Assembly (NCBI GenBank): GCA_964465945.1
Contig: CAYXMM010000002.1
Location: 186,001 to 250,000, forward strand
Reading direction: 5' to 3'
From: JAJRPT01 sp964465945
GTDB lineage: Bacteria; Bacteroidota; Ignavibacteria; Kapaibacteriales; UBA2268
Length of the DNA: 64,000 nucleotides
Under the pieces are notes generated by a model. The model searched no databases. It was not told the origin of the DNA and saw nothing but the letters and a program-made list of their open reading frames with translations. Below are positions 28,696 through 35,944 of this stretch, one piece after another. The translations under genes were made by a program, and so were the position numbers. Numbering within the stretch: the stretch's first letter is position 1; each line of letters starts with the position of its first letter.

Positions 28696-30210
28696 TTATC
28701 CGATAAAATGTTGCCTACACTGTTTAATATATTTAATTTTATATTTTGAATCTATTTGAATTAAATAATTAAATTTAGTTTCATATAAGATTGTCGAAAC
28801 ATCTTTTAAATATAAACTATAATATTCTTTTTCAACAAGTATATAAAAATTCTCAAAATTCTCAACTAAATCAGTATGAACTGAGAAGTTTACTTTTTGA
28901 TAATATTGCTCATAGCTTGATTCGTAAGGATATAGTATTTCGCAGATTTTCATTTCAGGGGCGATATAAGCTAAATTCCTTGCTCGAATTATAACTGAAT
29001 AGTCTATTAAAAGTTTTTTTCCATTTAAGATTTTAAAAATTTTATTTTTATTTTTTTCAAATTCATTGTGCAATTCAACAGTTTTTAAATTTGCATCTAA
29101 AGAAGGCAACCACCAATATTGAAAGCGTTGGTACCAAGTTTCATACTTTGAAATATTTCTATATTTATCAAGTAATTGAGTGTTGAATGACGGAATTTTT
29201 CCAGGGTAAAAATAAAAGAATAATAATTGAATTATAGATATTGAAATTATTACTTTCTTATTTATTTTTAGGTTATTGAAAATTACTAATAACAAAGGTG
29301 GGAGTAATAATAATGCATATCCCTTGTTATAATGATAAAATATAAAAAGTATTAGTTGTGGGATTATAATTGATAAATAAAAAATTATTTGTTGATTTAT
29401 CCTGAATTTTTCTCTAAATTTTGATAAAATAATAACAAAAAATAAAGGAAATAAATAGAAAAATGAATAAGTTAAAAAGCTAATTATATTATTGTAAAGC
29501 TTATAACTCACGATTAATTCCTTTTGTTTTTCAAGTGCAATTAAGTATTGTGTTAATCCGCCCATTGTTTGAATAAGAGGTATAAACCAAGCAAGTATTA
29601 TAAAAATAGAAAGAATACCACTCTTAATAAATTGTGAGATTGTTAATTCTTTTTCTTTAAAACAAAAAAATATATAGACTAACACAGAAGGTAACAACAT
29701 TCCTCCACTACTTTGCCTTATACCAGCAATAAACCCAATATATGGCAATAACCATAAGACTTTTTTCTTATGAAATAGTAAAAGATAAACAGAAATAATT
29801 AGTATGTCGATTGAGTATATTTCAGAAACTATTCCAAAAAAATAGACTGTTGGAATTGAAAATAGAAAAATTATGAAATAAAATGGGTTGATATTTTCAA
29901 AGTAATTTTTAATAATTTTAAAAATTATCACAGCCGAAATTGCTTGGAAAATTCCTTGAAAAACTATAAAAAGTGGATTACCATTTGGTAAAAATAATGT
30001 TAAGAACTTAAAAAATACAACATAAATAATATACCCAGGTAAGTGAGGCCTTTCAGCTGGGATGTTATAATCTTCAACAGCGAGTATATAATTCACACAA
30101 TCCATTGAATGAAAAGAATCACTATAATTTGCAATTAAAACTCTAGAAAGTAATATTAAAAAGAAAATTAAAATTTCTGATTTATTATTGGATAATATGT
30201 TTTTAAACAT
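28696..30210 (-). CDS. polytopic membrane protein, possible GT-C/PMT-like glycosyltransferase
   Basis: A 504-residue protein with about eleven membrane helices in its first 340 residues and a soluble C-terminal part. After helix one the loop SFHSMDCVNYILAVEDY and then ERPHLPGYIIYV resembles the Asp-containing first loop and the H.PGY motif of PMT/ArnT-like and DUF2723 proteins that use lipid-linked sugars. I infer a glycosyltransferase of GT-C fold without a known acceptor. It is convergent with ugd, separated by its terminator, and is preceded by a TAATTTTG box. Confidence 0.6.
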   Translation of the reverse strand: MFKNILSNNKSEILIFFLILLSRVLIANYSDSFHSMDCVNYILAVEDYNIPAERPHLPGYIIYVVFFKFLTLFLPNGNPLFIVFQGIFQAISAVIIFKIIKNYFENINPFYFIIFLFSIPTVYFFGIVSEIYSIDILIISVYLLLFHKKKVLWLLPYIGFIAGIRQSSGGMLLPSVLVYIFFCFKEKELTISQFIKSGILSIFIILAWFIPLIQTMGGLTQYLIALEKQKELIVSYKLYNNIISFLTYSFFYLFPLFFVIILSKFREKFRINQQIIFYLSIIIPQLILFIFYHYNKGYALLLLPPLLLVIFNNLKINKKVIISISIIQLLFFYFYPGKIPSFNTQLLDKYRNISKYETWYQRFQYWWLPSLDANLKTVELHNEFEKNKNKIFKILNGKKLLIDYSVIIRARNLAYIAPEMKICEILYPYESSYEQYYQKVNFSVHTDLVENFENFYILVEKEYYSLYLKDVSTILYETKFNYLIQIDSKYKIKYIKQCRQHFIG

Positions 30211-30246
30211 TTGTTAAAATTTGCTAAATTCGTATTAAAATATTTA

Positions 30247-30254
30247 CAAAATTA
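30247..30254 (-). promoter_or_regulatory. TAnnTTTG promoter box for the GT-C-like gene
   Basis: TAATTTTG on the minus strand ends 36 nt before the start of the GT-C-like gene. Confidence 0.45.
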
Positions 30255-30277
30255 AAAGAAATTAGGAGAATTAGATT

Positions 30278-31522
30278 ATGTATGGCAAAATGAAAAGTTT
30301 TCTTGAAAATGAAATAAAATCACTACACGAACAGAAATTATATAAACATGAGCGAATTATTGAATCCGAACAAGGTGCTGAAATTATTGTTGGCGGGAAA
30401 AAAGTATTAAATTTTTGTGCTAATAACTACCTTGGCTTGTCATCTCATCCAGAGTTAATAAAAGCCGCTCACCAAGAAATTGATAAACGTGGGTATGGTT
30501 TGTCATCTGTTAGGTTTATTTGTGGAACACAAGATGACCATAAGCTATTAGAAAAGAAAGTATCTGAATTTTTAGGAACAGAAGATACAATTTTATTTAG
30601 TTCAGCTTTTGATGCTAACGGAGCTGTATTTGAACCATTGTTTGGTGAAGAAGACGCTATAATCACAGATTCACTTAATCATGCTTCAATTATTGATGGT
30701 ATAAGATTAGCGAAAGCCAAAAGATGGATTTATAAACACGGGGATATGTCTGATACTGAAGAACTAGATGCCGCAAGTGGTAAATATTTAAAAGGATTAG
30801 AAAAATGCTTGATTGAGGCACAATCTCAAAGATTTAAAGTGATTGTTACTGATGGAGTTTTTTCAATGGACGGCGATATTGCCAAATTAGATGAAATTTG
30901 CAGATTAGCCGAAAAATATGACGCACTTGTTCTTGTAGATGAAAGCCACGCTTCTGGATTTATGGGAAGAACAGGCAGAGGAACTCACGAGCATTTCAAT
31001 GTAATGGATAAAATTGACATTATCACAACTACTTTTGGAAAAGCATTAGGTGGAGCATCGGGCGGTTGTGTATCTGGTAGAAAAGAGATAATTGAATGGT
31101 TGAGAAATAAAGCAAGACCTTATTTGTTCTCCAATACCTTAGCTCCTGCAGTTGTTGGTGCTACTTTAAAATGTTTAGAAATAATCTCAGAAAGTACTCA
31201 ATTACGTGATAAGTTAATGGAAAATACAGCACATTTTAGAGCAAAAATGGTAGATGCTGGTTTTGATATTGTGCCTGGTATTCACCCAATTACACCTATT
31301 ATGTTTAGCAAATTTCAAAATTCATCTGAATTAGCAGTTAAATTTGCAGACAGAATGCTCGAAGAAGGGATTTACGTCATAGCATTTTCTTTCCCCGTCG
31401 TACCACGTAAAATGGACAGAATTAGGGTGCAAATCTCAGCCGGGCACAGCATAGAGCAAATAGACAGATGTATTGAAGCATTTATTAAAGTAGGAAAAGA
31501 ATTAAAAGTGATTAGTGAATAG
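30278..31522 (+). CDS. kbl: glycine C-acetyltransferase (2-amino-3-ketobutyrate CoA ligase)
   Basis: A PLP-dependent alpha-oxoamine synthase that joins glycine and acetyl-CoA, or cleaves 2-amino-3-oxobutyrate during threonine breakdown. Landmarks are NFCANNYLGLSSHP, RFICGTQDDHKLLE, DSLNHASIIDGIRL, VDESHASGFMG and the PLP-lysine motif TTTFGKALGGASGG. At 414 residues it is slightly longer than E. coli Kbl because of an insert near 165-180 (DAASGKYLKG). GGAGA lies upstream of the ATG. No threonine dehydrogenase gene is nearby, so serine palmitoyltransferase-like use of other acyl donors remains a less likely alternative. Confidence 0.88.
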   Translation: MYGKMKSFLENEIKSLHEQKLYKHERIIESEQGAEIIVGGKKVLNFCANNYLGLSSHPELIKAAHQEIDKRGYGLSSVRFICGTQDDHKLLEKKVSEFLGTEDTILFSSAFDANGAVFEPLFGEEDAIITDSLNHASIIDGIRLAKAKRWIYKHGDMSDTEELDAASGKYLKGLEKCLIEAQSQRFKVIVTDGVFSMDGDIAKLDEICRLAEKYDALVLVDESHASGFMGRTGRGTHEHFNVMDKIDIITTTFGKALGGASGGCVSGRKEIIEWLRNKARPYLFSNTLAPAVVGATLKCLEIISESTQLRDKLMENTAHFRAKMVDAGFDIVPGIHPITPIMFSKFQNSSELAVKFADRMLEEGIYVIAFSFPVVPRKMDRIRVQISAGHSIEQIDRCIEAFIKVGKELKVISE

Positions 31523-32018
31523 TCCTTAAATAAGCATACAATATTAATAAAAAAATATATCCCTGATTAGAGAACTAATTGGGGATTATTGTATAACTTA
31601 ACCGCTTCTTTAACAACGTTTTGAATTTGTCTTTTAAAGCGTGATACTGTAACTAAATTCTTTTTTAAGAGTTATATTCATATACTTAGTAATATATTCC
31701 ATAGAACGTATTTGAATTTTCAGTCTCACTCGATACCTATTTTAATTAAGTCAGTATTTTTTTTCCTGATAAGTTAAATATCCTTTTTCAGTTTCATCAG
31801 TAACTTATTCAGTTAAAAACTAACTTGTAATCTTTTTGAGCCCTTCTTAAAAACTCAATTTTATTAATATTACCCATTGCGTATCTCTTTTTATATAATC
31901 TTTTTCTTTAGGACGGGATATGCACCAACTATATGAAGTAAAAAATATTTATTAATAATTCGGAAAAATTAAATAAATTTATTAACATTGCATTATTTTA
32001 AACAAAATAAATTATATT
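31523..32018. other. gene-free left edge of the accessory island
   Basis: 496 bases without a convincing gene. Besides the hairpin after kbl, the minus strand reads about 20 codons resembling the end of an IS3-type transposase (VKEAVKLYNN), with in-frame stops just upstream. This is too short and too decayed to call, though it could be a relic of the event that created the island boundary. The last 40 bases before the next gene hold no clear TAATTTTG box. Confidence 0.4.
31559..31586 (+). terminator. possible terminator hairpin after kbl
   Basis: ATCCCTGATTAG and CTAATTGGGGAT can form a 12-bp stem (two G-U pairs) with an AGAA loop. The following T-rich stretch is weak, so termination efficiency is uncertain. 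Confidence 0.4.
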
Positions 32019-32570
32019 ATGAAAAAAATAATAATATATATGCTTCTATTTTCTATTGTTTTTATACTTTATATGTGTAATTTTACAAAATATAAGTACT
32101 ATAATCCTATTTCTAAAAAATATAATAGTTTTAATGTGAAAGAGTCGAAAGAATTTAAAGTTTTTATTGCAGAGTACATACCTGAATCTTATGAATATAT
32201 ATTTTTAGGTGATACATTAAACATAGATGAAATATGGCTTGAGAAGTTTTGGGTATCTACATACTTTTGGAATGAATTGGATACCACTTATAATTCTCCC
32301 AAAGGTTATTATAATGTTTTCTTACGGTATAAAAATAACACTTCTAGCGATTTTGTAAACTCTATTTTTCATTTTCATAAAATGATAATTTATAATTCTT
32401 ATCATTATAATACGGGGATTGGCAATCAATCTGATAATTTAATTGTGTTGACATACACATCATCATTAGCAGAAGACACATTAGTATATCCAGTATTTAA
32501 AGGATCTTATTCAAATTATAAAGAAATAAACGAAAAATTAGGTGAAATAAAATTATTTAAGAAGAAATAA
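32019..32570 (+). CDS. membrane-anchored protein of unknown function, possible leftover immunity protein
   Basis: A 183-residue protein with an N-terminal hydrophobic segment (about 3-20, ending LYMC; a non-canonical lipobox) and no recognised family. Its last 31 codons are almost the same as the end of the broken gene at 34940-35206 (PVFKG.YSNYKEINEKLG), and in both places the stop is followed by ATTCCTATGCAA and an RHS core. I infer that it was the immunity gene of an earlier cassette whose toxin tip has been lost or moved; function is unproven. Confidence 0.5.
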   Translation: MKKIIIYMLLFSIVFILYMCNFTKYKYYNPISKKYNSFNVKESKEFKVFIAEYIPESYEYIFLGDTLNIDEIWLEKFWVSTYFWNELDTTYNSPKGYYNVFLRYKNNTSSDFVNSIFHFHKMIIYNSYHYNTGIGNQSDNLIVLTYTSSLAEDTLVYPVFKGSYSNYKEINEKLGEIKLFKKK

Positions 32571-32576
32571 ATTCCT

Positions 32577-33377
32577 ATGCAAAAAAACTATTATAAGAAC
32601 TACGACTACACCCCCTACGGAAAAATCCTCTGGCAAGACAACAATAATGACGAGCGACTTTCGTTTCTGGGTAAAGAGAAAGACGAAGAATCCGATTTAG
32701 GAGATTACGGCGTGCGGAAATATGACGACTTAACAGGACGATTCACCGCCACCGACCCGCTCTGGGAGAAGTATTACGGCTGGTCGCCGTATGTGTATAG
32801 TGCTAATGACCCTGTGAATAAAGTGGATTTAACAGGTAAGAATTGGTTTTCAAATTCAAATGGTGATATAAAATGGTTTGATAGGGCAGGACACTTTTCT
32901 GATACTGAGTCACAGTTAAGATGGTTCGACAATGGTGAGAATTACCCATTTCCAATGCAAAGTGGAGCAATAGAGGATAATAGCGGGGACTTCATTGGCG
33001 GTTTCGGTAGCAAAGCAGGTTCATTAATATCAAAATCCCTAAATTTATTAGATGATTTATTTAGCGAACCAGAAACAGGATTAAATGAATTTACACAAGA
33101 AAACGTCAATAAAATTGTTACAAACTCAAAGAAAAAATATGGTGGAAATGTAACTGTAATGAAGGGTGAAGACCCTTTATTTAGAGTTCATCAGCCAGGC
33201 ACACACTATGATGAGAATGCAACAATAGAAGTTTTTCAAGTGAATATAGATCCTCTTAGTGGTCGTTCTTCAAGGTCAAGCCAAACTAAACAATTTACAG
33301 ATTATGAAGTAAAAATATTATTGAAAGGTTTATATGGAATTGATGGTTATTCCGTTAAAACAAAAGGAGGAAGATAA
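32577..33377 (+). CDS. orphan RHS-core protein with variable C-terminal tip (putative toxin), cassette 1
   Basis: 266 residues. Residues 8-85 are an RHS repeat-associated core (YDYTPYGKILWQ, GVRKYDDLTGRFTATDPLWE, YGWSPYVYSANDPVNKVDL). Residues 86-188 are a linker, and 190-266 a C-terminal domain with LFRVHQPG (201-208), NAT (214-216) and the end GYSVKTKGGR. RHS proteins present such tips as exchangeable toxins. The long YD-repeat part of a full RHS protein is missing, so this is an orphan cassette, either translated from its own ATG or kept as recombination stock. The tip family was not recognised. The stop abuts the putative immunity gene. Confidence 0.75.
   Translation: MQKNYYKNYDYTPYGKILWQDNNNDERLSFLGKEKDEESDLGDYGVRKYDDLTGRFTATDPLWEKYYGWSPYVYSANDPVNKVDLTGKNWFSNSNGDIKWFDRAGHFSDTESQLRWFDNGENYPFPMQSGAIEDNSGDFIGGFGSKAGSLISKSLNLLDDLFSEPETGLNEFTQENVNKIVTNSKKKYGGNVTVMKGEDPLFRVHQPGTHYDENATIEVFQVNIDPLSGRSSRSSQTKQFTDYEVKILLKGLYGIDGYSVKTKGGR
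32681..33118 (+). repeat. 438-bp block identical to 35239-35676
   Basis: The block covers most of the RHS core and the linker of cassette 1. By eye I found no difference from the second copy, offset 2558 bp. Divergence starts 3' of it, and sharply so after the codons for the VHQPG motif, which is the pattern of tip exchange or gene conversion. Confidence 0.8.
33364..33370 (+). promoter_or_regulatory. Shine-Dalgarno sequence embedded in the toxin-tip 3' codons
   Basis: AAGGAGG lies in the Lys-Gly-Gly-Arg codons that end the tip gene and is seven bases from the ATG of the putative immunity gene. The same arrangement recurs at 34142-34148 with equal spacing, and at about 34920-34926 and 35925-35931 with 13-base spacing. 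Confidence 0.75.
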
Positions 33378-33896
33378 ATGGTTATAATTGTAATTGGGCT
33401 ATATAAGAATGAGGATAAAATAGAATTAGAATCTATATTAATGAAATTTGACTTACTTAACGTAGAATTTGCCTATACCCAATATAGTATTGAATTAGAA
33501 GAAAGACTTGGTGTTATAAAAGATTATTTTAACTTAAGTAATATTGGAGTCATACATTACAAAAAAGATATTAGTCCATTTCATTCAGGATCAATTATAG
33601 AAGAAATATCTAATTATTATATATCAATAGAAATTTTCAATAAATCTGTTAATGAGCCATATTTTTTTGAATTTATAGATGCGATAGAGAATTCTAAGAT
33701 TAAGAATTTTATTCTGAGGTTTGCAGATGAGTTTGACAAAAATAGTTGGGTTAGATTAGAAGAGATAAAAATAAAAGATATTAAAAAGAGATTATTCAGC
33801 GGTAGTGTGTGGGAAGAAGAGTACCTTTCATTGAAACATAACATATATTTTCCTGAAAATTACCACCCATTAATCTTAAAAGTGTCTAATGAATAA
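33378..33896 (+). CDS. putative immunity protein, family A copy 1
   Basis: A 172-residue, probably cytosolic protein without signal or membrane segment. It begins MVIIVIGLYKNEDKIELES and ends ENYHPLILKVSNE. It matches the copy at 34156-34674 at about 87% of residues (about 23 differences by eye) and is distantly related to the 179-residue protein at 35945-36484. It starts at the very next base after the cassette 1 tip stop and uses the ribosome binding site inside that gene. Position and coupling suggest it neutralises the cassette 1 tip; no known immunity family was recognised. Confidence 0.65.
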   Translation: MVIIVIGLYKNEDKIELESILMKFDLLNVEFAYTQYSIELEERLGVIKDYFNLSNIGVIHYKKDISPFHSGSIIEEISNYYISIEIFNKSVNEPYFFEFIDAIENSKIKNFILRFADEFDKNSWVRLEEIKIKDIKKRLFSGSVWEEEYLSLKHNIYFPENYHPLILKVSNE

Positions 33897-33936
33897 TTTT
33901 TAATAGATTTTAATTCAAAGAGGAAATGTCACTGTA

Positions 33937-34155
33937 ATGAAGGATGGAAAAGATTTATTTAGAGTTAGAGCATCAGGTCACGGTCATACTAATGCTACAT
34001 ATACCTTAAGAAAATATAATAATAATCCAAAATATGGTATAATTGCAGACGACTATGGAAAGGCAAAACATTTTTCAGATCAACAAGTTTATATGTTACT
34101 TTATGGTATTAATGGAGTTAATGGCTATAGTGTAAGAACAAAAGGAGGAAGGTAA
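33937..34155 (+). CDS. orphan toxin-tip fragment, copy 1
   Basis: 72 residues equal to a tip domain without RHS core: LFRVRASGHGHTNATYTLR, then FSDQQVYMLLYGINGVNGY and the SVRTKGGR tail. Upstream, the frame is open over codons for GNVTV, as in the full cassettes, and AATTCAAAG is retained with a short deletion, showing that it is a 5'-truncated copy. The ATG equals an internal Met of the full tip. It may be expressed as a free domain or be silent donor sequence. Its last codons carry the ribosome binding site for the next immunity gene. Confidence 0.55.
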   Translation: MKDGKDLFRVRASGHGHTNATYTLRKYNNNPKYGIIADDYGKAKHFSDQQVYMLLYGINGVNGYSVRTKGGR

Positions 34156-34674
34156 ATGGTTATCATTGCAATTGGACTATATAAGAATGAGGATAAAATA
34201 GAATTAGAATCTATATTAATGAAATTTGACTTACTTAATGTAGAATTTGATTATACACAATATAATATTGAATCAGAAGAAGGACTTGGTATTGTAAAAG
34301 ATTATTTTAAATTAAGTAATATTGGAGTTATACATTACAAAAAAGATAGGATCCCGTTTTATTCAGGATCAATTACAAAAGAAATATCTGATTATTATAT
34401 TTCTATAGAAATTTATAATAAATCTGTTAATGAGCCATATTTTTTTGAATTTATAGATGCTATAGAGAATTCTAAGATTAAAAAATTTATTCTGACATTT
34501 GCAGATGAGTTTGACGAAAATAGTGGGGTTAGATTAGAAGAAGTAAAAATAAAAGATATTAAAAAAAGGTTATTCAGCGGTAGCGTGTGGGAAGAAGAGT
34601 ACCTTTCATTGCAGCATAATGAGTGTTTTCCTGAAAATTACCACCCATTAATCTTAAAAGTGTCTAATGAATAA
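34156..34674 (+). CDS. putative immunity protein, family A copy 2
   Basis: 172 residues, about 87% identical to copy 1 and likewise beginning right at the stop of a tip gene. Substitutions are scattered with clusters at residues 32-47, 65-79 and 110-130, while 132-153 (KIKDIKKRLFSGSVWEEEY) is unchanged, which suggests a conserved structural core and a faster-changing contact surface. It may protect against the tip encoded just upstream. Confidence 0.6.
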   Translation: MVIIAIGLYKNEDKIELESILMKFDLLNVEFDYTQYNIESEEGLGIVKDYFKLSNIGVIHYKKDRIPFYSGSITKEISDYYISIEIYNKSVNEPYFFEFIDAIENSKIKKFILTFADEFDENSGVRLEEVKIKDIKKRLFSGSVWEEEYLSLQHNECFPENYHPLILKVSNE

Positions 34675-34714
34675 TTTTTAATAGATTTTAATTCAAAGAG
34701 GAAATGTCACTGTA

Positions 34715-34933
34715 ATGAAGGATGGAAAAGATTTATTTAGAGTTAGAGCATCAGGTCACGGTCATACTAATGCTACATATACCTTAAGAAAATATAATAA
34801 TAATCCAAAATATGGTATAATTGCAGACGACTATGGAAAGGCAAAACATTTTTCAGACCAACAAGTTTATATGTTACTTTATGGTATTAATGGAATTAAT
34901 GGCTATAGTGTAAGAACTAAGGGAGGAAGATAA
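34715..34933 (+). CDS. orphan toxin-tip fragment, copy 2
   Basis: Identical to copy 1 except for one residue near the end (GINGIN instead of GINGVN). Unlike copy 1 its stop is followed by TTTGTTATGG, the same junction that follows the cassette 2 tip, so the 3' neighbour here was of the 35945 immunity type before being broken. Confidence 0.5.
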   Translation: MKDGKDLFRVRASGHGHTNATYTLRKYNNNPKYGIIADDYGKAKHFSDQQVYMLLYGINGINGYSVRTKGGR

Positions 34934-34939
34934 TTTGTT

Positions 34940-35206
34940 ATGGTTTTAATGAGCTTAGGTTTTTACAATAAAAATGATTTTGAAAAATTTCAAGCTGGGG
35001 ATGATGGAATGTTAATAATAAACCCTTATTTTGATAATATAGTAAATAAAGTTAGTCTTAGTGGAAGGGGTTTATTAGAAATTGATTTTCCACCAAATGG
35101 AACATTTGAAGACACATTAATTTATCCAGTATTTAAAGGTTTTTATTCAAATTATAAAGAAATAAACGAAAAATTAGGTGAAATAAAATTATTTAAAAAG
35201 AAATAA
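34940..35206 (+). pseudogene. chimeric remnant: immunity 5' end joined to the tail of the 32019-type gene
   Basis: The 88-codon frame starts MVLMSLGFYNKNDFEKF, like the immunity protein at 35945 (MDLISFGFYNKND), and ends in the PVFKGFYSNYKEINEKLG tail of the membrane-anchored protein at 32019. The middle matches neither clearly. This looks like an in-frame recombination or deletion junction joining two cassettes. A short functional protein is possible but unlikely. Confidence 0.6.
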
Positions 35207-35212
35207 ATTCCT

Positions 35213-35938
35213 ATGCAACGAACCTTTTATACAAGTAAAGACGAAGAATCCGATTTAGGAGATTACGGCGTGCGGAAATATGACGACTTAACAGGACGAT
35301 TCACCGCCACCGACCCGCTCTGGGAGAAGTATTACGGCTGGTCGCCGTATGTGTATAGTGCTAATGACCCTGTGAATAAAGTGGATTTAACAGGTAAGAA
35401 TTGGTTTTCAAATTCAAATGGTGATATAAAATGGTTTGATAGGGCAGGACACTTTTCTGATACTGAGTCACAGTTAAGATGGTTCGACAATGGTGAGAAT
35501 TACCCATTTCCAATGCAAAGTGGAGCAATAGAGGATAATAGCGGGGACTTCATTGGCGGTTTCGGTAGCAAAGCAGGTTCATTAATATCAAAATCCCTAA
35601 ATTTATTAGATGATTTATTTAGCGAACCAGAAACAGGATTAAATGAATTTACACAAGAAAACGTCAATAAAATTGTGGAAAATTCAAAGAAAAAATATGG
35701 TGGAAATGTAACTGTAATGAAGGGTGCAGACCCTTTATTTAGAGTACATCAACCGGGTCAAAAAAAACAAGAAAATGCTACGTATAATAATATGATTATA
35801 AACATTGATCCAAATGGAAATACGCGAGATGGTTATGAGAGAAACTATAGAAATTTTTCAGACCAACAAGTTTATATGTTACTTTATGGTATTAATGGAG
35901 TTAATGGCTATAGTGTAAGAACAAAAGGAGGAAGGTAA
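35213..35938 (+). CDS. orphan RHS-core protein with variable C-terminal tip, cassette 2
   Basis: 241 residues. Compared with cassette 1 an in-frame deletion removes the KNYDYTPYGK to LGKEK part near the start, leaving MQRTFYTSKDEESDLG. The rest of the core and linker is the same at the nucleotide level. The tip (about 165-241) shares LFRVHQPG but then differs (QKKQENATYNNMIINIDP) before converging on FSDQQVYMLLYGINGVNGY and SVRTKGGR, as in the orphan tips. With part of the RHS core missing it may be non-functional as a delivered protein, though the tip is intact. Confidence 0.7.
   Translation: MQRTFYTSKDEESDLGDYGVRKYDDLTGRFTATDPLWEKYYGWSPYVYSANDPVNKVDLTGKNWFSNSNGDIKWFDRAGHFSDTESQLRWFDNGENYPFPMQSGAIEDNSGDFIGGFGSKAGSLISKSLNLLDDLFSEPETGLNEFTQENVNKIVENSKKKYGGNVTVMKGADPLFRVHQPGQKKQENATYNNMIINIDPNGNTRDGYERNYRNFSDQQVYMLLYGINGVNGYSVRTKGGR
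35239..35676 (+). repeat. second copy of the 438-bp RHS core/linker block
   Basis: It is identical by eye to 32681-33118. The flank to the left (about 35112-35226) is also about 95% like 32472-32586, so the duplicated segment extends into the preceding gene, interrupted only by the deletion inside the core. Confidence 0.8.
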
Positions 35939-35944
35939 TTTGTT

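Larger units (their letters stand above)
33378..34933 (+). repeat. two-copy tandem repeat, 778 bp per unit (33378-34155 and 34156-34933)
   Basis: Each unit consists of a 172-codon immunity-type gene, a 40-bp spacer and a 72-codon orphan tip. Starts and stops of all parts are offset by exactly 778 bp. The spacer and tip are nearly identical, while the immunity genes have diverged to about 87% protein identity, so the two halves of the unit have had different histories or selection. Confidence 0.9.

Noticed and set aside
31561..31640. Possible end of an IS3-type transposase on the minus strand (VKEAVKLYNN)
   Set aside because: Only about 20 codons are open, stops interrupt the frame directly upstream, and part of the stretch is explained by the hairpin after kbl. 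No terminal inverted repeats were seen.
33378..34933. Direct repeats considered as a CRISPR array or simple satellite
   Set aside because: The repeat unit is 778 bp with two open reading frames, not short repeats with unique spacers.
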